Source: Meghimatium bilineatum (taxonomy: Eukaryota; Mollusca; Gastropoda; Stylommatophora; Philomycidae). From it: 64,000 nt of DNA. The stretch spans positions 50,054,282 to 50,118,281 of the forward strand of contig CM067317.1 in NCBI GenBank assembly GCA_034231615.1. The letters are read 5' to 3'. The notes under the pieces are model-generated. The model saw only the letters and a program-made list of their open reading frames with translations. It was not told the origin of the DNA and made no database searches. The position numbers and the translations under genes are program-made. Shown here in pieces: positions 52,801 to 63,000 of this stretch; position 1 is the stretch's first letter; the number at the start of each line of letters is the position of its first letter.

Positions 52801-55800
52801 ATAACAAGCAGAGGACTGTGGAGAGACATGATCACCTATGCTGGAAGGCATGGTATCCATTAATGAAGAAAATGATTCTAAAGAAAGACTGATCTGCTAT
52901 ATTTTGAGCAACTGGCAGAAGCAACTACATGCACTGAGCCCTATGATAAGTAATCATCATCATCATTAAGTGCCATCTCTGCAATGAAGGTTGGCTGCAA
53001 CGGATCTCCAACATCCCCTTCTCTTGTCTTGGTGGTACATTCTGCTAGACTGTAACCTGCTCATTTTGTCATGTTACTCTCCCACTTGTATCTCTGCCTA
53101 CCTCTTGCTCGCTTTTCTTTGACTTTACCCTCAAGTAAGGTCTTCAATAGGGTGTCATGTCTTTTAATGTATCCAAAATATTTTATTTGCCTGTACTTTA
53201 TTTCTCTTAATAGTTCTTTCTTCATATTAAGTGTCTTTAGCACCTCTTTATTTGTTTTTTTCTCTTTCCATGATGTTCTCCATATTCTTCTATATACCCA
53301 CATCTCAAAGGCATCAATTCTGTCTAATGATAAGTTAGCAGAGCTATGTAACCGACTTCTACCTATTTTGTATCAACATTATATGAGGGAAACTGGAGTG
53401 GAGTGAGATCTTAGACAGAGATTGCACTCCATAGAGTTTTAAATAAATAAACTGTCACACATGCAATATATCCACCGTTTCTACATTTCCGATATTATCA
53501 AAGGAATATATTGCCAACATAATGGTGAAAGCAGCAGTATGTCCAGCCTGGCATGGTCAGATCAGGTATTAAATATTTTTTTGAAAGTAGAACACTGCAG
53601 GTAATTCAAAATAGAGAAGAAATGAGATTAGATAGCTTTCTGCCATCTCAAACTTTCTTTATTCCTGTTCACACTGTAATTGGTTTTTCCAAGCCCTGAT
53701 AGAACTTCTCAACCATCTACAGAGTTGTCCCAGTCAGATGTTGATTACATAATTTTCTGATCTTTTCAGAGAAAACACACTTTCTGCCCTCATCCATGGT
53801 CACTCCAATTTATTTCATTCTTGGTATATGTATGTTATCTTCTCCAGCAGTGCCTTCTTCTTCATGCACTCTCAAATTTCTGCAGATTAACAGAATGTAG
53901 TCTGGTGAACAGAATGAATTGTGTTAAAGTTTATAGCTTTACTGTCATATGTGCAACTTTTTGGCCAGACACATCAGACTTCAACATGGCTTCTAGGTCA
54001 CTTGGATCGTATATGGGATGGGACAGCCAACCCTACAACTTCCTTAGTAGTTCTTACAACATGCATGGAAGGCGACAGCCAAACCTACAACTTCCTTAGT
54101 GGTACTTACAGCATGCATGGAAGGTGACAGCCAACCATACAGCTTCCTTAGTGGTTCTTACAGCATGCATGGAAGGTGACAGCCAACCATACAGCTTCCT
54201 TAGTGGTTCTTACAGCATGCATGGAAGGTGACAGCCAACCATACAGCTTCCTTAGTGGTTCTTACAGCATGCATGGAAGGTGACAGCCAATCCTACAGCT
54301 TCCTTAGTGGTTCTTACAACATGCTTGGAAGGTAAAAAGTGTTGCTATTCTTTGCTTATCTTTGCTCGTGGCAAAACATGGGCAGCCATATTTTTCAATC
54401 TGTAGTAAATATATAACTGCCCTAATTAGATTAGTCCAATCTTTTCTTAGCACTATGCCATTGACATTTTCTGTCAATGAGTCTACTTTTCTGTTGCCTC
54501 TGACCTCTTCATGACCTGGGCAGTATATCCATGTAACACTCTGGACAACAGGTATAAATAATAACCAAACTGTCAGAGGATATCAGATAAGGTGGAGAGT
54601 GCTGCAGTAACAAAACTAAGAAATGATAACAACTATGGAAATGTATTATTGTCACTGATTTAAGACTTTTTTCACATTACGGTTAAATGTTTTGTGCTTT
54701 ATTAAGAAATAAACATGTAATTTACAGTTTTGTGTGTTATTTTTTTATTGACATTATTTTTGTTATTTATTAGTTATATTAGTAATCAGTGACAATACAT
54801 TATCATAGGTGCTATCACTTCTGGACAACTGGGTTGTTGACCTATTTCTTTCTTAGCTTGCACCTATCATATAGTAAATCTGGAAGTATCACAGTGTGAA
54901 TTGGAATTTCAGTCACCATTCAACTGAATACTACCATCACTGTTTCTATCTCCATTCTATGTTGAATATTGTTTACATTTATATTTATTAATTATAGATA
55001 TCCTGATAGTCGCTACTTTTTAATCATGTCTTAAGAGTTAGAGCACATGATGGCAGCCAGAAAAATTAATGTAGAATAGAAAAGAAGATGGCAAAGAGGA
55101 AACAATTATGGATAACAGACAAATATCAGACATGGACAAATATCAACAATGTCAACCCAGGACATACATTTATAGAGTTTCATAATTGTCTAAGACTCAG
55201 AGCAAGGTGATGATTTTTATGTATTGAAATATCATTGCAATATTAAGTTTACATTACTTGCCCATATCATCGGATACAGCTTCAAAAGTCCCTGACTGCG
55301 CCTGTGGCAGAAGATGTACAATTTTGGTGACAAATTTCTCAAACAGGTTCATGAGATGTGTAGCTCCGCCTCCCACTTTCCCGACTTGCTGCCAGTACTC
55401 AACATATTTCTCATCTGTTACATTACTTAACAATACCAGCAATTTCTGAAATGTAGTGAAAAAAGAAGATTAAAATGAAATATATATTTTAACATTTCTT
55501 TCTAAAAGCTGGAAATAACCAAAGTCTAGGAGAAGAAACTTAATGAATTTAAGCACGTCTTCAAAAACTCTTAACACTTAGGCCTAGTAGACTAACCAAA
55601 AATCTGTTCCTTGTTTCTGTGTTTCAATTGCAGATCAACCATCTATTTGTTGATTGTATCCATTTAAGGGTTAATACTCTTAGTAAGCTTGTATTCAATA
55701 TCAATGTTTCTAAATCAGTTTCATGAACATTTGATACCATTCCCATCTGTTTTAAATCTTTGCTCGATGTCCAACACGTTTGTTTTAAATCTTAACTCGA

Positions 55801-56706
55801 TGTCCAATACGTTTGTGGTTCTAAAATGTGATTAATATAGGAAAATCAACAACTGATTGGTTTTTTTCAGACATTTTCTGATACCTTCCTCATTCATTCT
55901 TCGGAGAGTATATAAATAATAGAGGAATACTATTTATTTACATTGAGTAAGTGGATATTTTATATTCTATTATGTTATGTTTCTCATCTAAATCCCATTT
56001 TGTATATAATTATTGGCAGTAATATTATGTTTAACAATTGTAAATCAGTGGAACATTGCTTACTGAATGTGTTCATTTATAGATCATGTTCTAGGAATAA
56101 TATTGGAACAGTTTTTGTAAAATTTAGTGACACTAGTATGTAGGTCTAACATTTTATGATTATAAAAGGTAATTAAAGAAATAATGGCATGATAACTAAA
56201 GTATTTTTTAAAAAAAAGGATTTTGTAAAGAAAAATTAATGTAAATTTCCTTTAGTATGTAGCCCTATATATGGATATATCAATGCAAACAGCAGTTTGG
56301 TGACCTACAAGTGATAGAATCAGTTTTAAAGTTTAAGTGAAATTGGTATTCTGATGTTAACAAATAATTTAAAAAAAACATTTACTATGTCCTGATTTAA
56401 AAAAAACCCCAATTATTAGAGACATGTTTAATCATTGTGAAAATATAAAGAACTCATTGCCAGACATTTTCATATATAATAAGAAAGATATATTGTATAT
56501 AATATGTGTTTTAGGAAGTATAATTAAAAGATTTAATACAATATTAATGACATCATTCATACATAAAAATCTATCTATTGTTTTTTCTCTGCCTTTGCTG
56601 TATAGAGCAGCAGGATTGATTGATCGGTTTTTAGGATATGACATTTGGTCGCTTGATATGCAATAATATTATGGCACGCACGCACGCACACACACATATA
56701 TACATT

Positions 56707-56742
<36 letters not shown>

Positions 56743-56743
56743 C

Positions 56744-56779
<36 letters not shown>

Positions 56780-56802
56780 ATATATACATATATATACATA
56801 CA

Positions 56803-56838
<36 letters not shown>

Positions 56839-56863
56839 CATATACATACATATATATACATAC

Positions 56864-56894
<31 letters not shown>

Positions 56895-56913
56895 CACATA
56901 CATACATACATAC

Positions 56914-56952
<39 letters not shown>

Positions 56953-57031
56953 TACACACATATATATATACACACACATATATATACATACATATACATT
57001 CACACATAAATATATATATATATATATATAC

Positions 57032-57064
<33 letters not shown>

Positions 57065-60000
57065 CATACAAACAACAATAGATAAGAAATACATATAAAA
57101 CAAAACAAAATTAAAACATAGATGTATGAAAGATACCCACACAAGATGCACAAGCATGTAAATTATCTTACTCTGAATGAATGACACACTACAACAAGCA
57201 TTAAAATGGGTACCAGATAGAAAAATAAAAACATTGAAGAATGAGAGACTCATCCCAAAACAACTATCAAAGAGGGCATGACCCTATGGGTTTAAGAAGA
57301 ATGCAAGGTTTACATATTGCTGAAACTGGAGAGTGACTGGTTTCATCCCTATGCAAAATATTCAGCGCTGAATAACCAAAGTCAGCTAGAAGGTAATGTC
57401 GCATTTATATCATGTTCTAAAAATTCCTCTCTTTCATTTTTGTTGTTTGTTGTGTTATATGGGGCATAGGCCTGTATAAATGTTGTGTTTACATGGTCTA
57501 TTGTAATCGTGGCCGACATTGATAGCTCATTCTGATGTGTAACTTGAACTATGTTCTTAGCGAATATCAGGTCTACGAAAAAGCCAACCCCTTGCTTTGC
57601 TCTTGAAACTGGGTCAACTCCGCTGTATAGGAATGTGTAATTTTGATAGTTTCTTACAGTCTCTGTCTTTAATCCTTGTATCTGCTAGTCCTAGTATTTT
57701 GATGTTTCTCCTTTTCATTTCATCTATCAGGTCTTGTTTCTTATATTTTATTCCACAGATGTTGATTGGAGCAAATTTAATATGCTGTTTTTTCCTTCAT
57801 TGTTTAATATTACTAGTAGTCGTCTTCAGAAAACTCTCCATTTTACTGCAAGGACATTGTATTCTCACTGACGGTTTGCTAATCCTGTCTCAGTGTTGTA
57901 TAAGGAAATTCACATGCTTACACTGTGATCTCTATGACATAAATATCCCTGCATCCAACCTGTTGATAGACCAAGGTTCGAGCCATTGTGTTAGCTATAG
58001 CATGAATATTATTGCATCCCACCGGTTGGTAGACCAAGGTTTGAGTGTGTTATCTAAGATATAAATATCCCTGCATCCCACCTCGTGGTAGACTAAGGTT
58101 TGAGTCAGTGTATTATTACCTGTAACATGAATGTCTGTTAATCATAGATGGTCAAACATTAATAGCTTTTTTTCACTTTAACACTCAGGTAAAACATACC
58201 ACATATGCACTTGTCCTCACCTGTATAAAATCTCGATACTGCTGACTAATCATCCCAAGTCCAGTCTGAGAGATATCATAATTCAGAGTAACATTGGTAT
58301 ACCTATACACCATCATTATATCTCCACCATATATAGGACTGGTGGTGTATGAGACATTCTTTAATAGCCCAATCGTGTCGTCAGCAGAGTAAGGATTCAT
58401 ATTTCCAGCTTCAAAAGCTTGCAACTGAAAGTGTACACATAAACTCAAACATAAATAATACATGATGAAACTTTCTGGTGAAAACAAGGCATTTATCATT
58501 TCAGATTCTTATCTAACAATGTCAGTTTTATATATGTTCTTCAAGCATTGTAATGTGCATCTTAAATTGTTATCATTTACATCTAGAAGCATTGTTATGT
58601 ACATCTTAAATTGTTATCATTTACACCTGGAAGCATTGTTATGTACACCTTTACTTCTGCTCTTATTCAAATTCCTACTTATGTGCTAGATTCACATTGT
58701 GTCAGCAATATCTTGCACCAGATATATATATATATCAATATTGTAATAGATTGTATATCACTAGCGTGATATAATATTTATATCACTTAAAAGCTATCAT
58801 GTTTTATTTGTGATTGATCTGTATCTTCTCATGTCAATTCATGTAATGTACTTATGATCACTCTAGAAAGTAATACTCATTGATTAGCCATAGATTCCCC
58901 ATCGAGGCCAGAATTTTGAAGTGGTGATGGGGCTTAGTTCAGCCATCAGAGGCTGGAAACTAAGACTGGTCGGGCACTCCCACTCGAGCAGGACCATAGT
59001 CCGGCCCAAGTAAGCAGAGTGCTGAAGACGGAGGCAACCAGCCAAAAGGCGCACAGATAATCAGGTTGCCACGCATAAAACACAATGGAAACATGTCTGC
59101 ATCTAATAAACGTTATGGTGCCTGCCCTGTGGCGGACGTTCAGGCAGGGACGGTGCCGGGCCCTATACCTCGAAAGGGCCCAACCTCAGTTACTGGAAGT
59201 CCTTCTCAATTGCCCCGAGGAGCCAGGAGGCAAGGGAATAGAGCTACTGGCCAAACAAACAAACGACCAATAAAAATAATGCACTGGAATGCTGAGGGTG
59301 TCAACAGTAAAAGAGATGGATACAGCAAAAAATTGGAACTTGAAAATGTCCTCAGTGAAGAACAAGTAAATATATGCTGTATCCAAGAAACACACCTCAG
59401 CAGCGACATAGCCTTCAAAATCAGAGGCTACCAGTGCTACCGATCTGACCGAAAAGACAGGCATAAGGGTGGAATTCTGACACTAGTTAAAAACAATATC
59501 AGCGCATGTCAGCTGGAAGTATACATGGACGGGGCAGAATACCAGATGCTCCACCTAAAAACAGACAGTGCAGAATTCCATCTCCTGAACTACTACTGCC
59601 CAAATGATAAACCATTGGCACTAGACACAATTCCAGACAAAGAAAGGCTTATGGTGTGTGGTGACTTCAACAGCCACTCTCAGAGCTGGGGCTACGATTA
59701 TATCGACAAGAGAGGTGAGGAACTTGAGAGCTGGCAGGATGAAAATAATCTCATTCTTATTAACCAGCCAGCAGACTCGCCAACCTTCTACTCGAGAGCA
59801 TGGCACACCACCTCTACACCAGACCTGGCATTCTACTCACCAGGCCTGGAATGGAACATCACACGTGTCGTTGGAAAGCAGCTTGGGGTAGTGACCACAG
59901 ACCAGTATTTCTGGAAATTCACAATGAATATACCAAGGACAGCAGCACGCTCACTAGGTGGAACTATAAGAGGGCAGACTGGAAAATGTACCAGCATTTA

Positions 60001-63000
60001 ACCAGTGTTCTAGCTAAGGACATGAACTTGGACAAAGACATCAATAGAGCAGTGAGTGAATTTAATAGATGTATACTACATGCTGCTAGTAAAACCATAC
60101 CCAGGGGGGCACGCAAAAACTACAAACCCTACTGGAATGATGAACTGGAAAAGCTGCAAAATGAGATGGAAACATCTAGACAGCAGGCTGAGAACAGACC
60201 TAGCCAAGAACATCACAACAAATATCAGCAAACAAAGGCTAAATTTCAAAGAGCCAAGTTACAAGCCAGACGGAGCAGCTGGAAAGAAAAAACAGAGTCG
60301 CTGAACCTAGAAAGAGATACTAGGAAATTATGGAAACTTGTAAAACAACTAAATGATGAAGGTACAGGGAGAAATACCAGGATCACACTTTATAAAGATA
60401 GAAACATTTTAACAGGTAAACATGCAGCTGATTACTTTGCAGATTCCTTTGCAGAAGACAATAACGTCAAAGTCAGCCCAGACAAACAACAGGAGGTTCG
60501 AGAGAACCAGCAAAACATTGGACAAGGTGAACCTATACCTGAAGTCATGGAGGCACCAATCACAATGAGAGAACTGGAGCATGCAATATCCAAATTGAAA
60601 ATGAAAAAGTCCCCTGGAGCTGATGGAGTGTCCAATGAAATGATTAGAAACCTGGGAAGTGCAGCAAGAGCAAAGCTACTGCAGATCTTTAACACAAGCT
60701 GGTCCACAGGTAATGTACCACAGGCGTGGAGAGAAGCAATAATGATACCACTCCTCAAATCAGGAAAAGATGGCAACACAGTCTCCAACTACAGGCCCAT
60801 CAGCCTCACAAGCTGTCTATGTAAAACAATGGAATGCATTATCAATCTTAGGATGCAGTGGTACCTTGAAAGTGAAAACCTTCTGGTATCACAGCAAGCA
60901 GGTTTCAGACAGTGCTACTCTACTGAAGATCAGGCAACCTACCTCTCCCAAGAGATTGAGGATGCCTTCCAAGAAAAGAAACTGGTACTAGCAGCATGGA
61001 TAGACCTCAGGAAAGCATTTGATAAGGTCTGGAAAGAAGGGCTCCTAAAGAAATTGCGAAATTGCAGGGTTAGCTCAAGAATGTACAAATGGGTAAAAGC
61101 ATACCTGCATAATAGAAGAGCCAGGGTACAATTAGATGGTCGCAAGAGCAAGAAAGTTCTACTGCGTCATGGAGTCCCCCAGGGAGGAGTCCTGTCACCC
61201 ACACTTTTCTTGGTTTACATCAATGACCTAGTTGCTGAACTACCACATGGGATCAAAGTGGCAATGTATGCTGACGACCTGGTGATCTGGTGCACGGAAG
61301 AACAGGCAACAGTGGCCACTAAACAAATACAAAGAGCTATCGATGCCCTAACCTTATGGGCTAATAGATGGTGCGTCAGCATTAACACAGATAAGTGCAG
61401 CACTACACTCTTTACCCTCTCACCAAAACAAAAAGCTGGTCATATCAAGATAGATGGAGAGCTCTTGAAAGAAGACAAACAACCCACATACCTCAGAGTT
61501 ACTTTTGATGATAAGCTGACATGGAAGCAGCACATAAACAAAGCAACAACAAAAGCCAGGAGGAAGCTAGCTATCCTGAGAAAACTAAGTGGAACCACAT
61601 GGGGAGCCAGTGGAAATATACTCAGTAAAGTTTACCAGCAAGGCATAAGACCACACCTGGAATACGGTTCAGCTGCGTGGTGTCCTGCATCAAACACCAC
61701 ATTACAAGATCTAGATAAAGTGCAAAACCAGGCACTTAGAATAATATTGGGAGCAATGAAATCAACACCCATAGCAGAGATGCAGAAAATGGGAAGAATG
61801 CAAACACTTGGCGAACGCAGAGACACAAAAGTACTAATTCAAGCAGAAAAGTTTCAGTGTATGCCAAGTCATCCAATGAAGGAAAGATTCCAAAATCTAG
61901 CAATGGGACGACTGAAAAGGAGCAGCTTTATCCATCAAGCTAAACGACTCCGTAGACAACTTACAGACCTACCTGAAGTTGGCAGCCCCTTAAGGTCTGT
62001 ACCAGAGCAAACCCCGTGGAGTGAAAGCCATGGAATGCCAATATACATTCAGACCCATGTGAAAGGAATACTAAGCGAGGACGAACAGAACAGTGTGCAG
62101 CGAATGACAATCACCCTCAGTTTCCTGGATGAGGAATATCCACAAGATATATGGGTCAGAGTGTACACAGATGGGTCAGCACAGAATGCTGTGAGGAATG
62201 GAGGTGCAGGTGTATATATAGAATATCCACACAAGCCTAGAGATACAATCAGAACACCGACAGGAAAATTCTGCAATAATTATGATGCAGAAATCCAGGC
62301 AATTAGTGTGGCAGCTAAAAAACTGCTGAACTCCAACTCTGACCTACAGCCTGTGGTATTCCTGACAGATGCAAGGTCAGTGCTTCAAGCTCTCCAGTCT
62401 GGAAAACTAACAGACTTAAAAAAACTACTTAGTGAATTGTCTTACCAGTATAGGGTAACCATGCAGTGGATACCCTCTCACTGTGGAATACCAGGAAATG
62501 AAAAAGCAGACCAACTGGCTAAGGAAGGTGCTGCCGAAGACCAACCAGATATACCAATCACCTACCATCAGAAAAAACAGATGATAAAGTCAATAAGAAA
62601 GCCACAAACACCAACACAAGATGACTATCACAATATGAACAGATCAGAACAAGTTATAATTCTACATCTCAGAACAGGACACAACCGACTCCGCAGTCAC
62701 ATGTATACAAAGTTCAAGATTGGCAACACGGCCATGTGTACATGTGGACAGGCAGCACAGAGTGCCAAACATATACTTCAAGAGTGTTCTGAGCATGAAA
62801 CGCTGAGGCAGACATATTGGCCAGAGGAAACAACACTGGAATCAAAACTCTATGGGACACTGTATGAACTACAAAAGACAGTGAGTTTTATTAAGGAGAC
62901 AGAATTACAGATATAGACATGTTTCAAGTGAACGAAAGAAGAAGAAGAAGCCATAGATTAAACAAGAACTTTTGAAGACAATACATTACCCGTCCTTCAT

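Larger units (their letters stand above)
45539..55261. other. CELSR intron with GC donor, 9.7 kb
   Basis: Transcribed on the minus strand, donor at 55261-55260 (GC), acceptor AG at 45540-45539. Contains LINE copy 1, an RT/RNase H LINE relic, two LINE tails and a SINE with internal minisatellite. 53331-53849 and 54361-55261 show nothing else except a repeat at 54480-54625 that recurs at 63795-63885. Confidence 0.75.
55446..58220. other. CELSR intron
   Basis: A short duplication (55742-55815), long TA/CA tract (56685-57066), LINE endonuclease relic (57405-57815) and ~70 bp repeat (57890-58120). 55816-56684 is A+T-rich and otherwise empty. Confidence 0.6.
58425..62989. other. CELSR intron hosting LINE copy 2
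   Basis: 58555-58655 is a ~44 bp duplication; 58897-62948 is the LINE. The remaining 58656-58896 is unassigned. Confidence 0.65.

Noticed and set aside
56575..57253. Long overlapping open frames of Ile/Tyr/Cys/Val/His repeats
   Set aside because: They are translations of the TA/CA microsatellite on both strands.
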